Shown one piece after another: positions 1 to 5,221 of a stretch of DNA of 35,824 nt. The stretch lies in the IMG/VR virus record IMGVR_UViG_3300029957_000024, positions 1-35,824 of that record, one strand, 5' to 3'. The number at the start of each line of letters is the position of its first letter. Position 1 is the first letter of the stretch. A model generated the notes under the pieces. That model was not told the DNA's origin. It did no database searches and was given only the letters and a program-made list of their open reading frames with translations. This DNA comes from a virus. Both the position numbers and the translations under genes were made by a program.

Positions 1-125
1 GTGGTGGTGGGGGTGGGCGCCCACCGGGTCACGTCGCCGGCCAGGACCGCCGCCTGGTGGCCTGCGATCGCGGCGTGCGCGCGAGGGATCCGGCGGGGTG
101 CGGGCCGGTCGGTCACCCAGGTCAC
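1..125 (-). CDS. Hypothetical protein, 5' part (duplicate of 35373-35753)
   Basis: This is the N-terminal 41 codons of the gene that is complete at 35373-35753, cut by the window edge. The GTG start at 125 overlaps the stop of the upstream gene (ends 122) as GTGA, the same arrangement as at 35753. It is not an extra gene, only the redundant end of the assembly. Confidence 0.85.
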   Translation of the reverse strand, partial: MTWVTDRPAPRRIPRAHAAIAGHQAAVLAGDVTRWAPTPTT

Positions 126-196
126 TCGGTCACCGCCGCGGGGGTGCGCAGGTCGGCGTCATCCGGGTGCACGCGGCCGATCGCCGTGCGCCACGG
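1..196. repeat. Terminal direct repeat, left copy
   Basis: Positions 1-196 match 35629-35824 with a single mismatch (G at 128, A at 35756). The repeat spans the end of one gene and the start of the next, so it is not an isolated functional element. It most simply reflects a circular or concatemeric genome opened at an arbitrary point by assembly. The mismatch is synonymous (Thr codon ACC versus ACT on the minus strand). Confidence 0.95.
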
Positions 197-742
197 CGTG
201 GTGAGCAGGTCGTACTGCTCCTGGGTGAAGGTGGTGCCGATGAGGTCGCGGACGGCGGCGGCCCTGGCGGCGTCCCCGGCGGCGTCCCCGGCGGCGGCCC
301 AGGCGACGGCCCAGGCGGCGGAACTGGCGAAGGCCTTCCGTGCCGCGAGTCCGGCGGCGTCCAGATCGTTGACCTCCTGGAGGGTGAGCGCCCGCGCCCG
401 CTCGATCAGCGCGACGATCGCCTGACCTTGCGGGCCGAGCGCCTCGACGGCGGGCAGCTCTTCGACGACGCGCAGCGCGGCGACTAAACGCTTCGACGGA
501 TAGGTGCCGAGCGTCCCGACCTCGCCGATGGGCTCGACGCGGAACAGGCGGCACGGCCACGCCGCGCCGGTGCAGTCCGTCGGCGACACGGACACGGACA
601 GGTAACCGGCCGTGCTTTTCGAGTGGACGTTCCCGATGGGGTGGGTGACCGGTTCGCCGCTGGCGAGGGCGGCGGCGTAGTCGACGCGGCCGGAGTGGAA
701 GTCGGTTCCGTTGGGTTGGGTGGCCTTGTAGTACGTGGTCAC
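122..742 (-). CDS. DUF7666-like phage protein, 206 aa, function unknown
   Basis: GTG at 742 is chosen because it overlaps the preceding stop (739) as GTGA. The N-terminus (MTTYYKATQPNGTDFHSG) and the stretch GYLSVSVSPTDCTG followed by WPCRLFRVEPIGEV match, from memory, a protein type frequent in actinophages and actinobacteria (DUF7666-like). It is followed by a helical middle region with Ala-rich imperfect repeats (AAWAVAWAAAGDAAGDAA) produced by repeated GGCGGCGTCCCC units in the DNA. The C-terminal part (TFTQEQYDLLTTPW) resembles the usual end of the family. No catalytic motif is evident. It lies in the early leftward operon between two unknown small genes. Its last codons and the overlap with the next gene are identical over 18 bases to the junction at 737-754. 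Confidence 0.8.
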   Translation of the reverse strand: MTTYYKATQPNGTDFHSGRVDYAAALASGEPVTHPIGNVHSKSTAGYLSVSVSPTDCTGAAWPCRLFRVEPIGEVGTLGTYPSKRLVAALRVVEELPAVEALGPQGQAIVALIERARALTLQEVNDLDAAGLAARKAFASSAAWAVAWAAAGDAAGDAARAAAVRDLIGTTFTQEQYDLLTTPWRTAIGRVHPDDADLRTPAAVTE

Positions 743-1062
743 TCGGTCACCGCCGTCGTGGCCAGGATCGGCGCGCAGTCCCACTCGAACGTCTCAACCT
801 CGCGGGTCACCTCGACCATCGGGACGGAGGCGAGCGCCTCCGGGTCGGGCACGGTCTTGGCCCAGGTCCCGCCGATCTGGCGGCGAATCTCGGCGGCCGC
901 AGCGGTGGCCTTGTCGGCACTTCCGCCGGGGAACCAGTAGATGGTCGGCCTGCTGGAGCAATTGAGGCTGTCGACCTTGTAGGGCGTGGGGAACTCGGGG
1001 TCGGCCTCGATGCGGTCGGCCAGCAGGCGCAGCGCCTTGACGGCGGCGTCTCGGGTGGTCAT
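739..1062 (-). CDS. Hypothetical protein, 107 aa
   Basis: ATG start at 1062 is preceded by a good ribosome-binding site (AGGAAG, 8 nt spacing). The protein begins MTTRDAAVKALRLLADRIEA, an amphipathic helix, and contains PTIYWFPGGSADKATAAAAE in the middle. It has no transmembrane segment or recognised motif. It ends in GTGA overlap with the DUF7666-like gene. It is the first gene after a hairpin at 1086-1105, so its own ribosome-binding site fits a new translational unit. Function unknown. Confidence 0.75.
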   Translation of the reverse strand: MTTRDAAVKALRLLADRIEADPEFPTPYKVDSLNCSSRPTIYWFPGGSADKATAAAAEIRRQIGGTWAKTVPDPEALASVPMVEVTREVETFEWDCAPILATTAVTE

Positions 1063-1085
1063 CGGTTACTCTTCCTGTTGAGGGC

Positions 1086-1105
1086 GGCCCCGCTTCGGCG
1101 GGGCC
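1086..1105. terminator. Perfect 8-bp hairpin with TTCG tetraloop
   Basis: GGCCCCGC (1086-1093), loop TTCG (1094-1097), GCGGGGCC (1098-1105). On the plus strand it is followed by TGCTTTCGTTTG, a weak T-rich tail; on the minus strand no T tract follows. It sits in the only sizeable gap (1063-1176) of the early leftward train, so it may be an attenuator or RNA-processing/stability hairpin for leftward mRNA, or a stop for rightward transcripts. Confidence 0.6.
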
Positions 1106-1176
1106 TGCTTTCGTTTGCGGGTGGTTGGCCCGGGCCGCCGAGCTCGACGGTCGGCGTCGGCTGGCCCGGGCGCGTC

Positions 1177-1338
1177 TCAGGTGGTGCGTCTGCGGTCCCA
1201 GGCGCGGCGGACGGCCCGGGCCCCGGTGTTGAGCGCCTCGGTGATGGCCAGGACGGCGGCGGCGACGATGAAGCCCGCGCCGATCCCTGCCTCGAAGGAG
1301 CGCGGGTCGATGCCCTGCGTCCAGGTCTGGCCGTTCAC
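1177..1338 (-). CDS. Small membrane protein, 53 aa
   Basis: GTG at 1338 overlaps the stop of the upstream gene (1335) as GTGA. The product (MNGQTWTQGIDPRSFEAGIG, then AGFIVAAAVLAITEAL) has one predicted transmembrane helix at about residues 20-36 and a basic tail (RAVRRAWDRRRTT), suggesting a C-terminus-inside topology. It is the last of a chain of overlapping tiny genes from 2631 leftward. Function unknown. Confidence 0.65.
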   Translation of the reverse strand: MNGQTWTQGIDPRSFEAGIGAGFIVAAAVLAITEALNTGARAVRRAWDRRRTT

Positions 1339-1613
1339 CGCGGGCCGCCCGTCACGATCGACAGGGCGCCGAGGACGACAGCGACAGCGGCGACGGTCAA
1401 CACCCAGGCGAGCAGGGTGTCGCCGAGGAACCGACCTCGGTCGGTCCAGGTGATTGGGCACCGGCGGTGGAGCTCGACGCGGAGGATCATTCCGGGGCTG
1501 ACGGCGCGGAGTTGGACCCTGGACCGGCCGTGGATGGGCTTGCCGCACCGGTCGCACCAGGCGGGGTTCAGTGCCCGGTGGATGCGCCGGTCGGCGGCGC
1601 GCAGGATGGTCAC
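1335..1613 (-). CDS. Small membrane protein with CxxC, 92 aa
   Basis: GTG at 1613 overlaps the previous stop (1610) as GTGA. The N-terminal part is basic and has a CDRCGK knuckle (Cys20, Cys23); a further Cys lies near residue 52 (HRRCPITW). The C-terminal third is one hydrophobic helix (LLAWVLTVAAVAVVLGALSI). It could be a membrane-tethered zinc-binding protein. It belongs to the overlapping early gene chain. No known function. Confidence 0.7.
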   Translation of the reverse strand: MTILRAADRRIHRALNPAWCDRCGKPIHGRSRVQLRAVSPGMILRVELHRRCPITWTDRGRFLGDTLLAWVLTVAAVAVVLGALSIVTGGPR

Positions 1614-1846
1614 CGGGTCGCCTCGGCGAGCAGCCGGTCAAGGACCTGGATGCCGGTGGTGGCGGGGCCGTCGCCGCGGTGCGCCTGCCGGCGCCGGTTG
1701 CCGTGCCGGACGACGAGCCGGGATTCCTGGTAGGCGTTGAGGAGTTCGGGGCCGGCGGCCATCCCGATGAGCCCGAGCAGGGCGAGGGCGGCCAGCGCCA
1801 GGTAGGTGACGGCGGCGATGTTGCCGATGTCGTAGGCGAGGCTCAT
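1610..1846 (-). CDS. Small membrane protein, 78 aa
   Basis: ATG at 1846 overlaps the preceding stop (1843) as ATGA. Starts MSLAYDIGNIAAVTYLALAA, with one long transmembrane segment at about residues 9-31, then a basic, cytoplasmic-looking tail ending GIQVLDRLLAEATR. Translationally coupled on both sides. Function unknown. Confidence 0.7.
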   Translation of the reverse strand: MSLAYDIGNIAAVTYLALAALALLGLIGMAAGPELLNAYQESRLVVRHGNRRRQAHRGDGPATTGIQVLDRLLAEATR

Positions 1847-2040
1847 GGGGTCACCGCCGGCACGTAGACCCCGCAGGCGAGGGCGTACTGGAGGAGCGCC
1901 TTGAAGACGCGCGGCTCGATGAAGATGACCTCGCTGCCGCCGTTCGCGAGGAGCTTGATGAACCACCCGTCGAACTCGGCGTAGACGGAGTCTCCGAGGT
2001 AGGTGGGCTGCGGCCCCTCGGCCGACTGAGGGGCGGTCAC
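1843..2040 (-). CDS. Conserved phage hypothetical protein, 65 aa
   Basis: GTG at 2040 overlaps the preceding stop (2037) as GTGA. The sequence YLGDSVYAEFDGWFIKLLAN followed by GSEVIFIEPRVFKALLQYA is a pattern I recall from many phages as a small conserved protein of unknown function, with a beta-rich core and a C-terminal helix. No catalytic residues recognised. Confidence 0.75.
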   Translation of the reverse strand: MTAPQSAEGPQPTYLGDSVYAEFDGWFIKLLANGGSEVIFIEPRVFKALLQYALACGVYVPAVTP

Positions 2041-2288
2041 GACGTCGCTCCCGGGTGGTCGGCGCGGTGAGCGACGAAGAGCTGGCGGACGTCGGCGCCG
2101 AGCGCGGCGTCGTCTCGGGCGTGGAGCCCGGTCAGGTAGACCGCGGTGAAGAGGAATGCTTCGGCGCGGTTGAAGCCTGCGGCGCGTTCGGTCGCGTAGC
2201 GCTCGGCTGGGGTGGGGTCGGTGGCGGCGCGGTGGGCGGCGGCGCCCTGCTCGGCCATCTGGTGAGCGCGCTGCGCGGCGGTGCTCAC
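2037..2288 (-). CDS. Hypothetical protein, 83 aa
   Basis: GTG at 2288 overlaps the preceding stop (2285) as GTGA. The protein is soluble-looking and mostly helical (MSTAAQRAHQMAEQGAAAHR, then RAEAFLFTAVYLTGLHARDD). No motif recognised. Coupled in the early leftward chain. Confidence 0.7.
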   Translation of the reverse strand: MSTAAQRAHQMAEQGAAAHRAATDPTPAERYATERAAGFNRAEAFLFTAVYLTGLHARDDAALGADVRQLFVAHRADHPGATS

Positions 2289-2398
2289 CGGGCACCACCG
2301 CGGCGCTCGATCTGCCGGGCCTCGGCCAGGACGCACTCAGGGCAGGTGCAGGTCTGGCGTCCGACCGCCGCCGGTGGAAATCCGCCGCGGGCGCTCAC
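2285..2398 (-). CDS. Cys-rich microprotein, 37 aa
   Basis: The reading frame starts with GTG at 2398, overlapping the HTH gene stop as GTGA, and ends at 2285, overlapping the next GTG in the same way. The product is MSARGGFPPA, AVGRQTCTCP, ECVLAEARQI, ERRGGAR. It has CTCPEC, a possible half zinc site. GC-rich third positions and two coupled junctions support it as real despite its size. Confidence 0.6.
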   Translation of the reverse strand: MSARGGFPPAAVGRQTCTCPECVLAEARQIERRGGAR

Positions 2399-2631
2399 AT
2401 CGCACCTGCCGAGGCGGTGTCAGTTGCGATGTCGTCGAGCTGGTCGGTCATCCAGCGGCGGACCGTCATGTCGGTGACCTCGATGCCGCCCTGGGTCGCC
2501 TGCGTCAGCTCGGCGGCGATCTTCTCCCAGGAGGTGTCGGGGCGACGCGCGGCGATCCACTCCTCAACGGGCTGGCCGAGCAGCAGGTCGGCGAGCCGCT
2601 GCTTGTCGGTTCGGGGGGTGGTGGGTGCCAT
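2395..2631 (-). CDS. Small helix-turn-helix DNA-binding protein, 78 aa
   Basis: ATG at 2631 has no Shine-Dalgarno sequence. A TTGACG (2663-2668) and TAGCGT (2639-2644) pair on the minus strand, 18 nt apart, would start transcription at about the ATG, giving a leaderless mRNA, which is common in actinobacteria. The protein (RLADLLLGQPVEEWIAARRP, then SWEKIAAELTQ and EVTDMTVRRWM) reads as a helix-turn-helix domain at about residues 33-61 with TDMTVRRWM as recognition helix. It heads the early leftward genes and faces a palindrome at 2684-2697, so I infer autoregulation and control of the divergent pair. It resembles small phage HTH regulators; it is too short for a CI-type repressor with its own oligomerisation domain. 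Confidence 0.75.
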   Translation of the reverse strand: MAPTTPRTDKQRLADLLLGQPVEEWIAARRPDTSWEKIAAELTQATQGGIEVTDMTVRRWMTDQLDDIATDTASAGAM

Positions 2632-2811
2632 GGGTGCGACGCTAGTCGCAGAACTGAGACGGCGTCAACACAATGTCGCTCGGCGTGTTGCAACACGGTG
2701 TTGGTTTGACGCATACTCGGACACATGACGGCACAAGTGCTTCTCCATCCAGCCCCGGGCCGGCCCCGCGCGCCGTACCGTGACGGGAGGATCACGTCTC
2801 GGGAGGACGTC
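2632..2811. promoter_or_regulatory. Divergent promoter/operator region
   Basis: This is the only divergent intergenic region. A perfect 14-bp palindrome CGTGTTGCAACACG lies at 2684-2697, flanked by related half-sites GTCAACAC (2664-2671) and GTGTTGG...TTTGAC (2698-2710) in inverted orientation. Leftward promoter: TTGACG (2663-2668, minus) and TAGCGT (2639-2644), 18-nt spacer. Candidate rightward promoter: TTGCAA (2688-2693) and CATACT (2712-2717), 18-nt spacer. The palindrome overlaps the rightward -35, so a bound HTH dimer could control both directions. Positions 2725-2811 would be the 5' leader of the rightward gene if its start is 2812. Confidence 0.6.
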
Positions 2812-3045
2812 ATGGAGCAGTACCTGGAGCAGGACGCCGAGGAATACGCCGATCCGTGGGGGCGCCGGCACCCGACCCTGACGACCGCGCTGGCGCTCGC
2901 CGCGGGGCTGATCGTGGCCCGCGTCGCGTCCGGCGCGCTGGCCGGCTCCGCAACGGTCGGGGTCAGCGCGGCCATCTGGTTCGTGGCGTTCGCTGGCACG
3001 GTCATCGGAGTGTCCCGGGCCCTGCGCGGCCCGTGGCGTAGATAG
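2812..3045 (+). CDS. Small membrane protein, 77 aa (rightward)
   Basis: ATG at 2812 is preferred because GGGAGG lies 6 nt upstream and GC-rich third positions begin there. An in-frame ATG at 2725 (106 aa, no ribosome-binding site, possibly leaderless) is the alternative. The protein starts MEQYLEQDAEEYADPWGRRH, an acidic cytoplasmic head, then two hydrophobic helices (TTALALAAGLIVARVASGAL and SAAIWFVAFAGTVIGVSRAL) and a basic end. It is one of only two plus-strand genes, facing the HTH gene. Its role is unknown; position suggests an early, separately regulated function such as superinfection or host-membrane effects. Confidence 0.7.
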   Translation: MEQYLEQDAEEYADPWGRRHPTLTTALALAAGLIVARVASGALAGSATVGVSAAIWFVAFAGTVIGVSRALRGPWRR

Positions 3046-3112
3046 CAGGACGGCCCCGGCCAGGTGCGCGAACACCGAGCCCGGGCCTCGACCGCCTACT
3101 GAGGAGGCGACC

Positions 3113-3334
3113 GTGAACGGAACCGTACAACCACCGCCCACGCTGTGGAGGCTCGCGCAGGACGCGATGAACGCAGCCGAAGACACCGCTTCAACGCTCG
3201 CGATCGAGGCGCTTGGCGACCACCAGCCCGACGAAGCATCGAAGACGGCGCGGCGGGAGTACTACCGTCTGCGCGACGAGCTGCTCCGCGCGTGCACGCG
3301 GGTCGACGACGGCCGGGACTGGCGCACCACCTGA
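3113..3334 (+). CDS. Hypothetical protein, 73 aa (rightward)
   Basis: GTG at 3113 follows a strong GAGGAGG with 5 nt spacing. The protein (MNGTVQPPPTLWRLAQDAMN, later REYYRLRDELLRACTRVDDG) is soluble and helical, with no recognised motif. It is the second and last rightward gene and ends just before the hairpin at 3348-3377. Probably cotranscribed with the membrane protein at 2812-3045. Confidence 0.65.
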   Translation: MNGTVQPPPTLWRLAQDAMNAAEDTASTLAIEALGDHQPDEASKTARREYYRLRDELLRACTRVDDGRDWRTT

Positions 3335-3347
3335 GCAAACGACGAAA

Positions 3348-3377
3348 GCGGCCCCCCACCCGAAGGTGAGGGGCCGC
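3348..3377. terminator. Bidirectional terminator hairpin between convergent genes
   Basis: 13-nt arms (3348-3360 and 3365-3377) pair at 12 of 13 positions around a CGAA loop. On the minus strand it is followed by TTTCGTCGTTTG, a T-rich tail, so it likely ends the long leftward late operon. On the plus strand it directly follows the last rightward gene. Confidence 0.8.
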
Positions 3378-3418
3378 CGTGCGCCCGGGTCCGGGAGAGT
3401 CCCGGACGCGACCAGGGG

Positions 3419-3703
3419 TCAGCGCTCGGCGTCGATCGTGCCCGCCTGAGTGACCTGCGTGGACAGGGCGCTGACGGACGCCTGCAGCGCCGTCACGTCC
3501 ACGCCCGGGTTGGCGGCGACCAGGGCGTCCAGGTCGGCCTGGATGCCCGTCAGGGAGGCGGTGAGCCCCGTGGTGAGGTCGGTGACCTGGGTGGTCAGAG
3601 CGTCGATGTCGGCCTGAGTGGCCATGTGATTGATCCTTTCGTTGATGGTCTTCAGCGCCGCCATGATGGCGTCGCCGTGGTCGTCGATGATGATGATGCG
3701 CAT
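3419..3703 (-). CDS. Coiled-coil phage protein, 94 aa
   Basis: ATG at 3703 overlaps the papain-like gene stop as TGATG. A second in-frame ATG at 3625 has AAAGGA 8 nt upstream and would give 68 aa. The longer form begins MRIIIIDDHGDAIMAALKTI. The rest (ADIDALTTQVTDLTTGLTAS, then IQADLDALVAAN and ALQASVSALSTQV) is a heptad-like coiled coil of low complexity. It is the last gene of the late operon, right before the terminator. It may be a virion or lysis accessory trimer; function unknown. Confidence 0.7.
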   Translation of the reverse strand: MRIIIIDDHGDAIMAALKTINERINHMATQADIDALTTQVTDLTTGLTASLTGIQADLDALVAANPGVDVTALQASVSALSTQVTQAGTIDAER

Positions 3704-4407
3704 CAGCCCGCCGCCGGCCGCAGCACCGTCGCGTCGCCGCCCGCACGCAGTAGCGCGTCGAGGTCGGTGAACCGGATCCGGCACGTGCCCGGCGTGGTGA
3801 TCCCGCACTCCGGTGCCGGAATCCCCCACCCGGTTCCCCACGAGTTCGGGACCACGACGAGTTCCCGCTCGACGTCGACGCCGCACAGCTCCAGCTCGTG
3901 GCCGCCCTCGTCGGGGCCGTCGATCGACAGGATCCCCGTGACCGGGGCCGGGTCGAACATCGGCTTTCGCCACGGGACGCCGACGATGATCGGGCCGACG
4001 ACGAGCGCGCCGAGGACGTGGTCGATCCCGAACGCGTGGGAGTAGCCGGCGATGAGCCCGAGACGCTTCGCGGCCTTCGCCGCCGCCAACCCCGACGAGC
4101 CGGTGTCCTGCGGGGGGTACGCGCCCGGGTAGGGGTCGTGGTGCGTCGCCCACGAGTAGAGCGCGATGGCGTCGGCGTTGCCCAGGAGCCGGCGGCCCGC
4201 GTGCTCGATCGGTTCGGTGTTCATCGCCCCGGCGGTCGCGAACCCGGTGCACGCGCCGAGCTGGCCCTGGTCGAGGATCGGCCCGAGCCGCTTGTGCCAC
4301 GTGGTCTTGAGCGGCGCGGTGGCGGCCTGGAATCCCCAAGAGGCGGGGTCGTGCCAGACGGTCCGGCCCAGCCCGTACAGCGTGCCCTCATGCTCGACGA
4401 CGGTCAC
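3703..4407 (-). CDS. Papain-like (C1-type) cysteine peptidase, 234 aa
   Basis: GTG at 4407 overlaps the upstream stop as GTGA. The sequence ILDQGQLGACTGFATAGAMN carries the papain-family signature: oxyanion-hole Gln47 and nucleophile Cys53. GGHELELCGVD gives His170, and VVVPNSWGTGWG gives Asn188 in the classic NSWGxxWG motif. All four catalytic residues of clan CA peptidases are therefore present in the right order. No signal peptide or propeptide is apparent. It lies directly downstream of the endolysin and small membrane proteins in the late operon, so I infer a role at lysis or in the virion, for instance cleaving cell-wall peptides or host/phage proteins. The substrate is unknown. The family assignment is strong, the role is not. 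Confidence 0.85.
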   Translation of the reverse strand: MTVVEHEGTLYGLGRTVWHDPASWGFQAATAPLKTTWHKRLGPILDQGQLGACTGFATAGAMNTEPIEHAGRRLLGNADAIALYSWATHHDPYPGAYPPQDTGSSGLAAAKAAKRLGLIAGYSHAFGIDHVLGALVVGPIIVGVPWRKPMFDPAPVTGILSIDGPDEGGHELELCGVDVERELVVVPNSWGTGWGIPAPECGITTPGTCRIRFTDLDALLRAGGDATVLRPAAG

Positions 4408-4592
4408 TTCAGGACCTCCCGTGCGGTCAACGGACCGCGGATCGTGTTGGGGACGGCGTACACGCCGGCCGCCGTCAGCGCGGCCAGGAAGATCGCCGCC
4501 CACTTGTCGTATGGCGCGGGGATGATCCCGGCCGCCACAGCCTGCGCGAGCAGGCCAGCGGCAGCGACGAGGCCCTTCCGGTACCTGCCCAT
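4404..4592 (-). CDS. Small membrane protein, probable holin, 62 aa
   Basis: ATG at 4592 overlaps the previous stop as TGATG. The product starts MGRYRKGLVAAAGLLAQAVA and has two hydrophobic helices (about residues 8-24 and 32-48) ending in the AALTAAGVYAVPNT motif that I recall in small holin-like proteins next to actinophage endolysins. Basic N-terminus, two membrane helices and the lysis-cassette position support holin function; no direct proof. Confidence 0.65.
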   Translation of the reverse strand: MGRYRKGLVAAAGLLAQAVAAGIIPAPYDKWAAIFLAALTAAGVYAVPNTIRGPLTAREVLK

Positions 4593-4744
4593 CACAGGCC
4601 AGCCTTCAACGCGGGGAGGGCGTAGGCGAGCAGGGCGCAAGCCGCCGCCAGGCACACCCAGGACACCCGCGACGGGACCCCGAACGCCGCGAGCACGAGC
4701 AGGATCACCGCCACCAGGAACAGCACCGCGGTCACGAGAGGCAT
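4592..4744 (-). CDS. Small membrane protein, 50 aa (holin/antiholin candidate)
   Basis: ATG at 4744 shares its A with the TAA of the upstream gene (TAATG), and GAAGGAGG lies 7 nt upstream. The product is MPLVTAVLFLVAVILLVLAA, FGVPSRVSWV, CLAAACALLAYALPALKAGL. It has two transmembrane helices joined by a short turn. Codon use (GC-rich third positions), the strong ribosome-binding site and overlaps on both sides make it convincing despite its size. It may act with the neighbouring 62-aa protein as a holin pair. Confidence 0.75.
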   Translation of the reverse strand: MPLVTAVLFLVAVILLVLAAFGVPSRVSWVCLAAACALLAYALPALKAGL

Positions 4745-5166
4745 TACGCGTCCTCCTTCGCCTTGAGCAGACCACGCATGTGGTCGTCGATGTGCTGGTC
4801 GAGGCGCTCCGCGACATGGTTGAGACGTTCCACGGTGCGGCCAGCGGAGTCGATCTGCTGCCGCTGCGCCTCCTCCATCCGGGCCTGCGCCGCCTCAGAG
4901 CGTGCCTGACCCGCGAGGATCGCCTTCAGGTCGGACGTCGTGGAGCCGGCGAAGCCATTGCCGGTCGGCCGTGCGAGGTCGGCCGCCTCGGCGGCCTTCT
5001 CCTTCGCCTCAACGGCAGCGGCCTTCGCCTCCACCGCGGTGGCGACCTGGACCACCTTGGCGGCCTCGTCGCGGCGGCGCGTCGCCCGATCCCGGCGGAT
5101 CATCTCGATGAGGACGACGACTGCGCCGCCAGGTCCAAGGATCACCGCGAGGGCATCCCAGCTCAT
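4744..5166 (-). CDS. Membrane-anchored coiled-coil protein, 140 aa (DUF2746-like)
   Basis: ATG at 5166 with AGGGAG upstream. One N-terminal transmembrane helix (WDALAVILGPGGAVVVLIEM) is followed by a basic stretch (RRDRATRRRDEAAK), a long Ala/Glu/Lys-rich coiled coil (about residues 35-65), and a C-terminal amphipathic segment (VERLNHVAERLDQHIDDHMR). This layout is like the DUF2746-type proteins beside actinophage lysins. It could be a holin partner or spanin-like element; the role is inferred from position only. Confidence 0.7.
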   Translation of the reverse strand: MSWDALAVILGPGGAVVVLIEMIRRDRATRRRDEAAKVVQVATAVEAKAAAVEAKEKAAEAADLARPTGNGFAGSTTSDLKAILAGQARSEAAQARMEEAQRQQIDSAGRTVERLNHVAERLDQHIDDHMRGLLKAKEDA

Positions 5167-5221
5167 GCCGTGCTCTCCCTGCTCGTGCGGCCCCCCGGCC
5201 TGGTGGACTCAGGACGAAGGG

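Noticed and set aside
266-300. GGCGGCGTCCCC tandem repeats as a regulatory element
   Set aside because: They lie within the Ala-rich region of the DUF7666-like gene in step with the codons, so they are explained by repeat in the protein.
1177-1641. Longer minus-strand frame of 154 codons
   Set aside because: Its first two thirds are a shadow of the 92-aa gene at 1335-1613; only the part from GTG 1338 shows a sensible protein (membrane helix, coupled start).
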